From: Planctomycetota bacterium
Lineage (GTDB): Bacteria; Planctomycetota; Planctomycetia; Pirellulales; UBA1268
Direction of reading: 5' to 3'
DNA length: 35,835 nt
NCBI GenBank assembly: GCA_003670915.1
Contig: QWQH01000143.1
Span: 1 to 35,835 of the forward strand
Shown one piece after another: positions 7,710-16,535 of this stretch (within the stretch, counting starts at the first letter, position 1; each line of letters begins with the position of its first letter). The notes under the pieces are model-generated. The model was not told the DNA's origin. It was given only the letters and a program-made list of their open reading frames with translations, and did not search any database. The translations under genes were made by a program, and so were the position numbers.

Positions 7710-8999
7710 ATGAGCCAAGCAGTTGACTGCATCGTGGTGGGCGCTGGACTGGCAGGGTTGGCGTGCGCGCATGCGCTTGAGCGAGTGGGGAAGCGTGTGT
7801 TGGTGGTTGAGGCGGCAGATCGCGTGGGCGGCCGCGTAGCGACCGACTCGGTCGAAGGATTTCGCGTGGATCGGGGATTTCAAGTCTATCTCGACGCCTA
7901 CCCAGAAGGCCGTCGGCAGTTGGATTTGCCCAGATTGCAACTCGGGTGTTTTGAGGCTGGGGCATTGGTGGCCGTCAACGGTCGATTGCGACGCGTGAGT
8001 GATCCCTGGCGGAGGCCGCTGGCAGCGATGGGCTCGCTGATAAACGGCAGTGTAGGGTTAGCCGATGCGGTGCGCACCGCACGCTTGCGGAGCGATGTCA
8101 TAGCCGCTTTTCGCAGCGGCCATGCGGATCCCAACGGTGCCGTCGGCGCACAAGGCGAACAATCTACCCTTGAAATGTTGGCTGCACGAGGGTTTTCTAC
8201 GAGGTTCGTTCGGGAGTTTCTCTCACCATTTTTTGGCGGCGTGTTTTTGGAACGCCAATTAAAGACATCTGCCAGAGTCTTTGACTTCACGTTTGCGATG
8301 TTTGCTCTGGGGCGGGCCTGTTTGCCACGCGGTGGAATGGATGCAATCCCCAACCAGATGGCCGCTCCACTGGCCGCCGGCACAGTGAGGCTCAAGTGTG
8401 CCGTGTCGCAGGTGGCACCCGGCCGTGTGGGGTTGGCCGATGGCCGTTGGCTGACAGCAAACGATGTCGTTGTGGCGACGGAGGCATCCGCCGCTGCTCG
8501 GCTCGTGCCGGAGTCACTCCGCGGCCAGTGGTCTTTGCGAAAAAACAAGTCGACCCGACTGGTCGCATTTGCAGCAGAAAGATCGCCGCTGCACAACCCG
8601 ATCCTGCTGGTCAACGCTGATGAGTCCGGCCCGATCGACAATGTGTCGGTGCCATCCGACGTGGTCGACGGCTATGCGCCACCCGGAGCCTCGCTGGTGA
8701 CCGTATCGGTAAGGCAGGAGTTTTCTAGCACCGACGCCGATCTGCCGGCCGCCATTGCGCAGCAGGCCAGCGCGTGGTTTGGGCCGGAAGCGTTCCGATG
8801 GAAGCACCTCTCGACGGTACGCGTTGAGCAGGCTCTCCCAGAGGAGTCTCCAGCGGCACGCAGGTTGCGGGCGAGTGGACCGCAACTGGCTCCCGGTTTG
8901 TTTCTCTGTGGCGACCACTGCACGAGCGCCTCCATCAATGGATCTCTGGTCAGCGGTCGGCTTTGCGCTGAGGCAGTGCTCGAGCAAGACGCCTCATAG
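7710..8999 (+). CDS. NAD(P)/FAD-dependent amine oxidase/protoporphyrinogen oxidase-like flavoprotein
   Basis: A 429-residue protein from the ATG at 7710; AGGGAG sits about ten bases upstream. The FAD motif is CIVVGAGLAGLACAHALE, then VLVVEAADRVGGRVATD, and RVDRGFQVYLDAYPEG matches the substrate-side loop of phytoene desaturase/protoporphyrinogen oxidase relatives. FLSPFFGGVFLE is seen in the middle, and the FAD-binding end is LFLCGDHCTSASINGSLVSGRLCAE. The ORF track start (7482) overlaps the previous gene by over 200 bases and lacks family similarity. No haem or carotenoid genes are adjacent, so the substrate is not assigned. It is probably co-transcribed with the preceding renalase-like gene. 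Confidence 0.85.
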   Translation: MSQAVDCIVVGAGLAGLACAHALERVGKRVLVVEAADRVGGRVATDSVEGFRVDRGFQVYLDAYPEGRRQLDLPRLQLGCFEAGALVAVNGRLRRVSDPWRRPLAAMGSLINGSVGLADAVRTARLRSDVIAAFRSGHADPNGAVGAQGEQSTLEMLAARGFSTRFVREFLSPFFGGVFLERQLKTSARVFDFTFAMFALGRACLPRGGMDAIPNQMAAPLAAGTVRLKCAVSQVAPGRVGLADGRWLTANDVVVATEASAAARLVPESLRGQWSLRKNKSTRLVAFAAERSPLHNPILLVNADESGPIDNVSVPSDVVDGYAPPGASLVTVSVRQEFSSTDADLPAAIAQQASAWFGPEAFRWKHLSTVRVEQALPEESPAARRLRASGPQLAPGLFLCGDHCTSASINGSLVSGRLCAEAVLEQDAS

Positions 9000-9028
9000 C
9001 AGAGGTTACCGCCCCGGCTTCGGCGAAT

Positions 9029-10126
9029 TTATTTAGCCGTGTTGAATAGGAAGTGGCAGATGTCGCCATCCTGCATCACGTAGGCCTTGCCTTCCACGCG
9101 GAGTTTGCCGGCTGCGCGGATGTCTTTCTCGGTTTTATAGGTTTCGAGATCATCGAGCGAGTAGATTTCAGCACGGATAAAACCCTTCTCAAAGTCGGTG
9201 TGGATCACGCCGGCAGCTTGCGGTGCGGTGGCTCCCACGGGAACCGTCCACGCCCGCACCTCGGTTTCACCGGCTGTAAAATAGCTTTGAAGCCCCAGCG
9301 AGCGGTAGGATGCGCGTGCTAACAAAGAGAGCGCCGGTTCGCTCAGCCCGGCACCGGCCAGCATGTCGGCTCGGTCGGCTGGGTCGAGTTCGGCAATCTC
9401 AGCCTCCAGCTTGGCACACACCGGTACCACCGACGCACCAGCCTTGGCGGCTTCCGCACGCACCTGCTGGACAAGCGGTCCTTTACCGTCGAGATCTGCT
9501 TCGTCGACGTTGGCGACGTACAAAATTGGCTTCGCAGTGAGTAGGCCATACTCCTTGACCGCGTCGCGTTCGGCTTCGTCCATCGAGAGCGTGCGCAGCG
9601 GTTGCTGTGCATTGAGGTGGGTCATGCACTTGCGAATCACTTCGACGCGTTGTTTTGCATCCTTGTCGCCGCTCTTGGCCGTGCGTTCCGCCTTGGAGAG
9701 CGTGTTTTCAAGCAGTTGGATATCAGCCAACATGAGTTCCAGTTCAATCGTTTCCATATCTGCAACGGGATCGACTTTGCCCGCGACGTGGATCACGTCG
9801 GGATCTTCAAAGCATCGCACGACTTGCAGGATCGCGTCGACCTCACGGATGTGCGTTAAGAACTTGTTGCCGAGCCCCTGGCCTTCGCTGGCCCCCTTCA
9901 CAATGCCCGCGATGTCGACCAGTCGAAGGGCTGCAGGCACGATTTTCTTGGGCACGATGTAGTGGGTGATCCGGGCCAGTCGCTCGTCGGGCACGCTTAC
10001 AACACCCTCGTTCGGCTCGATCGTACAAAAAGGATAATTCGCGCTCTGTGCCGCCTTGGACATCGTCAACGCGTTGAAAAGGGTACTCTTGCCGACGTTG
10101 GGTAATCCGACGATGCCAGCTTCCAT
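9029..10126 (-). CDS. ychF: Ribosome-binding ATPase YchF/OLA1 family
   Basis: A 365-residue Obg-related P-loop protein that binds ribosomes and hydrolyses ATP rather than GTP. Seen are the P-loop [15 protein letters not shown] at the very N-terminus, the [20 protein letters not shown] switch II region, the relaxed G4 motif NVDE (which suits ATP preference) and the C-terminal TGS-like domain with [17 protein letters not shown]. The start MEAGIVG at 10126 is chosen because it matches the family. The ORF track start at 10189 adds 21 residues of poor similarity. Its 3' end is convergent with the upstream flavoprotein, leaving 29 bases between the stops. Confidence 0.96.
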   Translation of the reverse strand: MEAGIVGLPNVGKSTLFNALTMSKAAQSANYPFCTIEPNEGVVSVPDERLARITHYIVPKKIVPAALRLVDIAGIVKGASEGQGLGNKFLTHIREVDAILQVVRCFEDPDVIHVAGKVDPVADMETIELELMLADIQLLENTLSKAERTAKSGDKDAKQRVEVIRKCMTHLNAQQPLRTLSMDEAERDAVKEYGLLTAKPILYVANVDEADLDGKGPLVQQVRAEAAKAGASVVPVCAKLEAEIAELDPADRADMLAGAGLSEPALSLLARASYRSLGLQSYFTAGETEVRAWTVPVGATAPQAAGVIHTDFEKGFIRAEIYSLDDLETYKTEKDIRAAGKLRVEGKAYVMQDGDICHFLFNTAK

Positions 10127-10540
10127 GGGTGCCGTAAGCTTTCTGCGATGAAAATAGTTTCTAGACGCCGCGACCGGCGATGGCGACAATCATGCCCGAT
10201 ACGATTGAATCGTTCTAGAGCGCATTCGACTTTGGTGTAGCACCGGGTCGGGGCGGCACAAGTCTCCTCGCGTGGGCCGCGGCGGCCCCATGCTTGTCGA
10301 GCGTTCGCCGACCCCATCGCCTCTCTTTTGGCTGTGTGCCGAGTTGCCGATACGGTGGCCCGCGAATTGCTCGGCAAGTGGCCCGTGGTTGGCTCTGCGG
10401 ACGGCCAACCCGTCCGGCATCTGGTCGGGGAAACCGAAGCCTATGATAGAGTGTGCGGCGATTGCGGGAGTTGTTTCAGTACGCAGTGAGTGCCGTAAAA
10501 AGTCTTTGAAGAGAAGGTTGTCGTTGAGGGAGGACGTAAA
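10127..10540. other. 414-base divergent intergenic region between ychF and msrA
   Basis: Apart from the glycosylase remnant, this stretch must hold the promoters of the two divergent genes. I see a TATGAT box at 10442-10447 without a good -35 partner, and a short perfect GGGCCG-CGG-CGGCCC dyad at 10274-10288 without a T-run. A strong ribosome site (GAGGGAGGA) precedes the msrA ATG. No RNA gene was recognised. Confidence 0.5.
10337..10489 (+). pseudogene. Remnant of a 3-methyladenine DNA glycosylase (MPG/AAG family)
   Basis: The plus-strand frame through base 10346 is open from 10241 to the TGA at 10487-10489. It reads DTVARELLGKWPVV, then GQPVRHLVGETEAYDRV. VARELLGK and V-ETEAY are the N-terminal and catalytic-glutamate blocks of the AAG/MPG alkyladenine glycosylase family, which excises alkylated purines from DNA. 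The family is about 180-200 residues long, but similarity stops just after ETEAYD, and the HA-RG-TPR, tyrosine-rich and C-terminal blocks are missing. No convincing start codon or ribosome site is seen. It is read as a decayed 5' part of a lost gene between ychF and msrA. It is too short for the ORF track. The match is by eye over about 40 residues. Confidence 0.58.
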
Positions 10541-11152
10541 ATGAATATACGTATGGTGTGTTGGTCTCTTATAGGAGCAATCGCGATGTCGAACGGATAT
10601 GCTGCTCAGAACCCAAGCAAGAATTTTTCACAAGCAACATTCGCTGGCGGCTGCTTCTGGTGCACCGAGGCTGTCTACGCGCAACTCAAGGGCGTGCACT
10701 CGATCACCAGTGGCTACATCGGCGGTACGGTGGCGAAACCAACGTACGAGCAGGTGTGCTCGGGGCTTACGGGCCACGCTGAGGCGATCCAGATCGAGTA
10801 TGATCCGCATGAGGTGTCATACGAAAAGCTCCTCGAAGTGTTTTTCAGCACACACGATCCAACAACGCTCAACCGGCAGGGTGCCGATCAGGGCACACAG
10901 TATCGCTCCGGAGTTTTCTTTCACGACAAACAGCAGCAGGAAACGGCCAAGGCTGTCATTGCAAAGCTCGATGAATCGGGCGCGTTTGCGCGACCAATCG
11001 TGACGGAAGTCACTGCCGCGACCATTTTTTATCCGGCCGAGAAATACCATCAGGACTACTTTGCCAACAATCCACGCCAGCCCTACTGCCAAGCTATCGT
11101 CTCGCCAAAGGTCGACAAGGTACGTGCAGCATTCAAGGATTTGCTGAAATAA
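10541..11152 (+). CDS. msrA: Exported peptide-methionine (S)-S-oxide reductase MsrA
   Basis: Repairs oxidised methionine in proteins by reducing the S-sulfoxide. The protein has 203 residues with a probable signal peptide (MNIRMVCWSLIGAIAMSNGYAAQ), so it should act in the periplasm. The catalytic cysteine is Cys38 in FAGGCFWCTE. GYIGG, the YEQVCSGLTGHAEAIQIEYDP block and the DQGTQYRSGVFF block are all intact, and a candidate resolving cysteine lies in QPYCQAI near the end. The start is supported by GAGGGAGGA about eight bases upstream. No MsrB domain or neighbour is present, unlike in fused MsrAB proteins. It faces the pyruvate carboxylase gene convergently. Confidence 0.95.
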   Translation: MNIRMVCWSLIGAIAMSNGYAAQNPSKNFSQATFAGGCFWCTEAVYAQLKGVHSITSGYIGGTVAKPTYEQVCSGLTGHAEAIQIEYDPHEVSYEKLLEVFFSTHDPTTLNRQGADQGTQYRSGVFFHDKQQQETAKAVIAKLDESGAFARPIVTEVTAATIFYPAEKYHQDYFANNPRQPYCQAIVSPKVDKVRAAFKDLLK

Positions 11153-11182
11153 GCCGACGCATTCCCTCGCCCGGGACTCTGC

Positions 11183-14100
11183 TTATGCGTCGCTATATCT
11201 CACAACCAGTTCGCCCGCTTCAACGGGCGTGCCTGGTGACACCAGCACCTCGCTGATCTTGGCGTCGCGTTCGGCGTAGACAGTCGTTTCCATTTTCATC
11301 GCCTCAAGGCTCAAAAGTTTTTGGCCTCGGGAGACGGTATCGCCCGGTCGCACGGCCACCGTGACGATCAGTCCTGGCATCGGCGAGCCTACTTCTCGGA
11401 CATCTCCAGCCACGGCCTTGGGCCGACGCTGCACCTGTGCCTCAAGGCTCTTGTCGGCAATCGATACGCTCCGAGGTTGGCCATTGAGTTCGAAGAACAC
11501 CGTTCGCGTGCCATCGGCGTGTGGATCGCCTACAGTCAAGAGCCGAATCACGAGTGTTTTTCCGGGCTCAATGTCGACGGCCAGTTCCTCGCCAGGCTTT
11601 GGCCCCTCCAGAAATGCTGGCGTTGGCAGCACGCTCACATCGCCGTGCTTCGTGCGGTGGGCTGCAAAGTCTTGGAAAACGCGAGGGTAGAGGAGCCACG
11701 AAAGCACCTCCTGCGGCGAGGCGGGGTGTCCCAAAATTTCCGCCACTTTTTTCTCCGCCGCGTCAAAATCCGCCGGGGGCATCGACTCGCCAGGACGGCC
11801 TGTCACGAGGTCTCCCTGCCGCACGATCCGGGCCACCACAGACGGCGGAAACCCGCCAGGCGGTTGTCCCATCCGTCCCGAAAGCAGATCCACCACCGAC
11901 TCAGGGAACGACATGTCGCGAGAGTCCAAAAGCAATTCCGAGGCCTGCATGCCGTTGGTAACAAGCAGGAGTGCTAAATCACCGACTGCCTTACTCGTAG
12001 GGGTTACCTTTACGATATCGCCCAGCAGAGTGTTGACATCAGCATACGCCAGACAGACCTCTTCCCAGCGGTCGGCAAGGCCCAGCGACCTGGCCTGTTC
12101 TAAGAGGTTTGTAAATTGGCCGCCAGGCATTTCGTGCAAGTACAGATCCGCGTCGGGTGCCTTCATGCCACATTCAAACGCCGTGTAGTGATCTCGCACC
12201 GCTGCCCAATAGTGGGCCAGGTGCCGCAGTGGCTCGGGATCCAGCCCCGTGTCCAGAGGCGTGTTGCGGGTCGCTTCGACAATGGCATTGAGGTTGGGCT
12301 GGCTTGTGAGCCCAGAGAGCGGCGCACAGGCTGCATCCACAACGCTCGCCCCAGCCTGCGCTGCTTCGAGGGCGCTTGCCAGTGACGCGCCGGATGTATC
12401 ATGCGTGTGAAAATGGATCGGAATATTCACCGATTCACACAATGCTTTCACCAGCTTTGCGGCCGCAAATGGCTTGCAGAGTCCGGCCATATCCTTCACG
12501 GCCAGCATGTGGGCGCCGAGTTTCTCCAGTTGTTGTGCCAGATCCACGTAGTAGGAGAGCGAATATTTCCGGCGACTCGGGTCCAGCACGTCGCCTGTGT
12601 AGCAGATAGATGCCTCGCAAATAGCGCCGCTCTCCAGCACGGCATCAATCGCAACCCTCATGTTTGGCACCCAGTTCAGCGGGTCGAACACCCGGAAGAC
12701 ATCGATGCCGCTCTGGGCAGACTGTTTCACGAAGGCCTGCACCACGTTGTCTGGGTAGTTGGTGTAGCCGACGGCGTTACTGGCGCGCAGGAGCATCTGA
12801 AAGAGGATGTTTGGAATTCGCTCTCGCAGTTGACAGAGGCGATCCCATGGGCACTCCTTCAAAAAGCGCATCGAGGTGTCGAACGTGGCCCCTCCCCACA
12901 TCTCAAGCGAAAAAAGACCCGGTGCGAGTCTGGCGTAGGCATCGGCAATAGCCAGCATGTCGAAGCTGCGCATGCGGGTCGCCAAGAGCGACTGATGCGC
13001 ATCTCGCATCGTTGTGTCGGTGAGGAATAGTCGCTTTTGTTGCCGCACCCACTGCGAGAATTTCTGGGGTCCAAGCTCAAGAAGCTTTGTGCGATTGCCC
13101 GACGGAGGGGCAGCAACGGAGTCAAACGTCGGGAGTGGGGCAGCAGATCGCCGCGCGGCCTGCGGTCGGCCTTTTGCAAGGGGATTGCCGTTGACGATCA
13201 CATCGGCCAAATACTCGAGCAAGCGTGTGGCCCGATCTCGCCTCACGGGGAAGTCGAAGAGCGCAGGCGTTTCGTCGATAAATCGGGTGGTGCACTTGCC
13301 GGCCAGAAACTCTGGATGGGTCACAAGGTTAATCAGAAACGGAATGTTCGTTTTGACGCCGCGCACGCGGAATTCCTGCAGACAGCGTTCAATGTGGCCG
13401 GCGGCTTCGTCCAGATTCAGGCCACGAGCCGTCACTTTCACAAGCAACGAATCGAAGTAAGGGGTTACCACAGCGCCAGAAAAAGCCGTGCCAGCGTCGA
13501 GCCGGATTCCCATGCCGCTGGCAGAGCGGTAGGCGGTGATCCGGCCGTAGTCGGGTAGAAAACGATTCTCAGGATCCTCGGTTGTCACGCGGCACTGCAG
13601 GGCCGTGCCCATCGACTGGATCGCCGACTGCTCGCCAAGGCCGATCTCCGGGTCGGAAAGCTTGTAGCCCTCGGCCACTCGTAGCTGCCGCCGCACAATG
13701 TCGACGCCGGTGATTTCCTCGGTGACAGTGTGCTCGACCTGAATGCGTGGATTGACTTCGATAAAATAAAAACGGTTGGTGTCGGCGTCGACGAGAAACT
13801 CGACTGTGCCAGCATTTTCGTACCGAGCTGTGCGGCCAATAGCGATTGCCGCATCGCAGATCGCCTGACGCATGGTTGGGGCGAGATTCGGCGCTGGGGC
13901 AACCTCTACCACCTTCTGGTGGCGGCGTTGAACGGAGCAGTCGCGTTCAAACAAGTGCACGAGATTGCCGTGCATATCACCGAGTAGCTGCACCTCAATG
14001 TGCCTCGCTCGCTGAATAAATTTCTCAACGAATACAGCAGCGCTGCCAAAAGCAGTTTTGCTTTCACGCTGCGCACTTTCGAGCGCAACAGCCAATTCAT

Positions 14101-14632
14101 CTTCCCCGTGGACGACTCGCATGCCACGCCCGCCGCCGCCGTGGGCGGCCTTGAGAATCACAGGCCAGCCGAGTTCCTTGGCAATCTTGAGGCTGTCTTG
14201 CACACTGGTGACTGGCCTCGAACTGCCGGCCAAAATTGGCACGCCTGCCTGTTTTGCCAGTTCGCGAGCCGCTGTTTTATCACCGAGTGTTTTGAGGAGT
14301 TCAACCCGCGGCCCCACGAATGTGATGCCGGCCTGCTGGCAGGCGGCGGCAAAGTCTGGGTTTTCGGAGAGGAAGCCGTAGCCCGGATGGATTGCGTCCA
14401 CGCCGTGCGCCTTGGCCAGTGTCACGATTCCTTCAATATCCAGATACGATCGGATCGGTTCGCCTGGTCGACCGACGAGATAGGCCTCGTCAGCTTTGAA
14501 TCGGTGCAACGCAAACCGATCTTCGTGGGCGTAGATAGCCACCGTCCGGATGCCCAGTTCGTGTGCGGATCGAAACACACGGATGGCGATTTCACTGCGG
14601 TTGGCCACCAGCAGTTTGTGGATGTGCGGCAT
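11183..14632 (-). CDS. pyc: Pyruvate carboxylase (single-chain, biotin-dependent)
   Basis: Carboxylates pyruvate to oxaloacetate with bicarbonate and ATP, refilling the citric acid cycle. From the ATG at 14632 it has 1149 residues, the usual single-chain length. The biotin carboxylase domain spans about residues 3-450 (LLVANRSEIAIRVFRSA, then EVNPRIQVEHTVTEEITG). The carboxyltransferase domain begins near residue 535 with LFLTDTTMRDAHQSLLATR and includes a metal-site HFHTHDTSG. The carrier domain at the end has the biotin lysine (about Lys1113) in SLEAMKMETT. AAAGGA lies 11 bases before the start. The 123-base gap from tsaB on the same strand carries a strong nested inverted repeat that may regulate it. 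The ORF track TTG start (14653) is rejected. Confidence 0.97.
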   Translation of the reverse strand: MPHIHKLLVANRSEIAIRVFRSAHELGIRTVAIYAHEDRFALHRFKADEAYLVGRPGEPIRSYLDIEGIVTLAKAHGVDAIHPGYGFLSENPDFAAACQQAGITFVGPRVELLKTLGDKTAARELAKQAGVPILAGSSRPVTSVQDSLKIAKELGWPVILKAAHGGGGRGMRVVHGEDELAVALESAQRESKTAFGSAAVFVEKFIQRARHIEVQLLGDMHGNLVHLFERDCSVQRRHQKVVEVAPAPNLAPTMRQAICDAAIAIGRTARYENAGTVEFLVDADTNRFYFIEVNPRIQVEHTVTEEITGVDIVRRQLRVAEGYKLSDPEIGLGEQSAIQSMGTALQCRVTTEDPENRFLPDYGRITAYRSASGMGIRLDAGTAFSGAVVTPYFDSLLVKVTARGLNLDEAAGHIERCLQEFRVRGVKTNIPFLINLVTHPEFLAGKCTTRFIDETPALFDFPVRRDRATRLLEYLADVIVNGNPLAKGRPQAARRSAAPLPTFDSVAAPPSGNRTKLLELGPQKFSQWVRQQKRLFLTDTTMRDAHQSLLATRMRSFDMLAIADAYARLAPGLFSLEMWGGATFDTSMRFLKECPWDRLCQLRERIPNILFQMLLRASNAVGYTNYPDNVVQAFVKQSAQSGIDVFRVFDPLNWVPNMRVAIDAVLESGAICEASICYTGDVLDPSRRKYSLSYYVDLAQQLEKLGAHMLAVKDMAGLCKPFAAAKLVKALCESVNIPIHFHTHDTSGASLASALEAAQAGASVVDAACAPLSGLTSQPNLNAIVEATRNTPLDTGLDPEPLRHLAHYWAAVRDHYTAFECGMKAPDADLYLHEMPGGQFTNLLEQARSLGLADRWEEVCLAYADVNTLLGDIVKVTPTSKAVGDLALLLVTNGMQASELLLDSRDMSFPESVVDLLSGRMGQPPGGFPPSVVARIVRQGDLVTGRPGESMPPADFDAAEKKVAEILGHPASPQEVLSWLLYPRVFQDFAAHRTKHGDVSVLPTPAFLEGPKPGEELAVDIEPGKTLVIRLLTVGDPHADGTRTVFFELNGQPRSVSIADKSLEAQVQRRPKAVAGDVREVGSPMPGLIVTVAVRPGDTVSRGQKLLSLEAMKMETTVYAERDAKISEVLVSPGTPVEAGELVVRYSDA

Positions 14633-14681
14633 GCAATCACAAGTCCTTTCCAAGCTCTTTTCGGAGCCCTGTCACTCAGCA

Positions 14682-14717
14682 CAATCGTTGACATGCTGCC
14701 AACGATTGCGGCAATCG
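14682..14717 (-). promoter_or_regulatory. Nested inverted repeat, three half-sites, in the leader of pyc
   Basis: Read on the plus strand, CAATCGTTG (14682-14690) and CAACGATTG (14700-14708) form a perfect 9-base dyad with a 9-base spacer. CAATCG (14712-14717) then pairs with the CGATTG inside the second arm across a 3-base loop. The middle arm can therefore pair with either side but not both. The element lies 50-85 bases upstream of the pyc start. It could be an operator with repeated half-sites or an attenuator-like RNA switch. No T-run follows. Confidence 0.5.
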
Positions 14718-14755
14718 TACTGCCTTACGAGGGGCAGAATAGAGGCTTGCCGCTC

Positions 14756-15505
14756 CTACGGGGAAGAGCGGCTGTTGTTTTCGTGGGCGTATGTAGGGCG
14801 GAGATAGTTTGGTGCGAGCGCATGCGGGTTATGTGCCTCGCCGGCAGCTGCGAGGAGAATCGCGACGGCCCCCACTTCGGCGGCTGTCGGGAGCCAGGCC
14901 TGCCGAGGGGCTATCGAGAGACCCAGCCGTATGGCGAGTGGATCGACCGCGAGCCGATCGCCCAGAGCGTTCAGGGCGGGACCTGCTATGTGGCTGCCGT
15001 GCGAAAGCGTGGCAAGCCAGCCCTCGACCGTGCAGAGCGATTCTGGTCCGACGTGCCAGCCTGTGGCAGATTCGGCAGGCACGGCCTTGGCCGCGAAGAG
15101 TTCGCCGCGGCCGGCATCGTAGACAATGGAGATCGGATACACCGGCACGCTCGGGCTTGCAACGCGTGGCTCTGAAGCGTTTGGGTTGGCCAACGTGAAG
15201 CACTGTCGAGCGATCACCTCAAATCCAGACACCCCAATGAGTGTCGCACCGGTTGTCCATGCCAGTGCTTTGGCTGTGGCGATGCCAATGCGCAGTCCCG
15301 TGAACGATCCGGGCCCCCGCACCACGCCAATGAGTTCAGCCTCACCAGGCGTCCACCCCAGGCTCGCGGCCACTTCCGTCAGTGCTGGGGCGATTCGGCG
15401 GGCGTGGGCGTTGACTCCTGGGAGGAATTGCTGGGCCACCCGGCCCTCCGAGAGGGCGGCCACGGAACCGGCAGGAAGGCTTGAGTCGATGGCAAGTGTT
15501 TTCAT
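14756..15505 (-). CDS. tsaB: tRNA threonylcarbamoyladenosine biosynthesis protein TsaB
   Basis: TsaB is the scaffold partner of TsaD in making t6A at position 37 of ANN-decoding tRNAs. From the ATG at 15505 it has 249 residues: MKTLAIDSSLPAGSVAAL, the ALTEVAASLGWTPGE helix, and the diagnostic VRGPGSFTGLRIGIATAKALAW block. The C-terminal half is poorly conserved, as is normal. The ORF track start at 15562 adds 19 unsupported residues. TsaD, TsaE and TsaC are not in the window. It lies upstream of pyc on the same strand with a 123-base gap, and is divergent from the metallophosphoesterase gene. Confidence 0.92.
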   Translation of the reverse strand: MKTLAIDSSLPAGSVAALSEGRVAQQFLPGVNAHARRIAPALTEVAASLGWTPGEAELIGVVRGPGSFTGLRIGIATAKALAWTTGATLIGVSGFEVIARQCFTLANPNASEPRVASPSVPVYPISIVYDAGRGELFAAKAVPAESATGWHVGPESLCTVEGWLATLSHGSHIAGPALNALGDRLAVDPLAIRLGLSIAPRQAWLPTAAEVGAVAILLAAAGEAHNPHALAPNYLRPTYAHENNSRSSP

Positions 15506-15530
15506 GGGCAGCGGGCGACTGGGGCAATGC

Positions 15531-15559
15531 TTGACCGACGTTTCAACCGTTCGTAGGCT
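15531..15559 (+). promoter_or_regulatory. Possible sigma-70-type promoter for the metallophosphoesterase gene
   Basis: TTGACC (15531-15536) and TAGGCT (15554-15559) are separated by 17 bases. The -35 box is good and the -10 box is weak. The position in a divergent gap about 120 bases before the start is suitable. Confidence 0.25.
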
Positions 15560-15678
15560 CACAGGGTGTTCAGACAGATTGAAGTGTCATTTCCACAGCC
15601 TGCCAGCCGCGCGACCGTCCGCGACGAGCCCAGCTTAGACCAACGATTCGGGCCAGACGAGAATAGGGTTTGATACGA

Positions 15679-16449
15679 GTGAAGCGGGCTATCATCAGCG
15701 ACATCCACGGCAATCTTGAAGCGATGCAGGCGGTGCTCGATGATATCGACAGGCAGAAGGTGGATGCCATCTACTGCCTTGGCGACATCGTCGGCTATGG
15801 ACCCAACCCGTGCGAGTGCGTCAGGTTGGTTCAGGACCGCTGTAGCATGGTGCTTCTGGGGAACCACGATCAAGGGGCATTGTTCGATCCGGACGGTTTT
15901 AACGTGGGAGCAGAGAAGGCGATCCGCTGGACCCGTAGCCAGTTGGAGCAGCACGACCGAATGCCTAAACATTCCGCGGATCGGCTGAGCGATTTTTTGG
16001 GAGAACTGCCCCGCACACATACCGACGGCGAATTACTCTTTGTGCACGGCTCAGCTCGGCGTCCGCTGGACGAGTATGTTTTTCCAGAAGATATTTATAA
16101 CCCGCTCAAACTGGAGCATATTTTTGAACTTATTGGCCGCTATTGTTTTCAGGGGCATACGCACATACCGGGCGTGTTTACGATGTCGCCCGAATTTCTA
16201 GCTCCGACCATTGTGCAGGGGAATAATGAATGCCGACTCCCGCTGCCGGGCCCAAAGGCGATGGTGAATGTCGGATCGGTTGGACAGCCTCGGGACGGAG
16301 ACCGTCGGGCATGCTACGCGATTCTGGAGGACGCAGAGTCTGTGCTCTACCGCCGCGTGGAGTATCCTTTTGATGTGACGTGCCGGAAGATTCACGCCAT
16401 TGCGGACCTCGATAATTTTCTCGGCGACCGGCTCACGCAGGGCCGCTAG
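15679..16449 (+). CDS. Calcineurin-like metallophosphoesterase (YfcE/ApaH-related)
   Basis: A 256-residue two-metal phosphoesterase. All core motifs are present: SDIHGN at the N-terminus, [28 protein letters not shown] and [11 protein letters not shown] near the end. GYGPNP followed by [11 protein letters not shown] places it in the group of predicted diadenosine tetraphosphatase-like enzymes (COG0639 type). The substrate is not known, and proteins of this group act on varied phosphodiesters or phosphoproteins. The GTG at 15679 gives the family start [11 protein letters not shown]; a TTG at 15670 is possible. It is a lone gene ahead of yidC, with 228 bases between. Confidence 0.88.
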   Translation: MKRAIISDIHGNLEAMQAVLDDIDRQKVDAIYCLGDIVGYGPNPCECVRLVQDRCSMVLLGNHDQGALFDPDGFNVGAEKAIRWTRSQLEQHDRMPKHSADRLSDFLGELPRTHTDGELLFVHGSARRPLDEYVFPEDIYNPLKLEHIFELIGRYCFQGHTHIPGVFTMSPEFLAPTIVQGNNECRLPLPGPKAMVNVGSVGQPRDGDRRACYAILEDAESVLYRRVEYPFDVTCRKIHAIADLDNFLGDRLTQGR

Positions 16450-16535
16450 TGCCTTGCGGCAGTTGGATTGGATGGGGCAGGAATCGGGGGTATCCGTTGG
16501 GATTTTGTATCCCACGCCTGCAAAACTGCTGCGCG

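Noticed and set aside
10387-10416. Two mutually exclusive hairpins (GGTTGGC/GCCAACC and CGGACGG/CCGTCCG) upstream of msrA, resembling a riboswitch or attenuator.
   Set aside because: They fall within the glycosylase remnant, where GC-rich coding sequence explains chance dyads. There is no expression platform or T-run and no known aptamer pattern.
10272-10544. 90-residue plus-strand ORF between ychF and msrA.
   Set aside because: Its frame differs from the glycosylase remnant, its composition is Arg/Pro-rich shadow-like, and it overlaps the msrA ribosome site and start.
11156-11191. Inverted repeat GACGCAT/ATGCGTC between msrA and pyc as a bidirectional terminator.
   Set aside because: The loop is over 20 bases, there are no T-runs on either strand, and one arm is inside the pyc stop region.
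14000-15175. 391-residue plus-strand ORF across pyc and tsaB.
   Set aside because: It is antisense to two clear genes, has no recognisable domain, and arises from GC-rich codon bias on the opposite strand.
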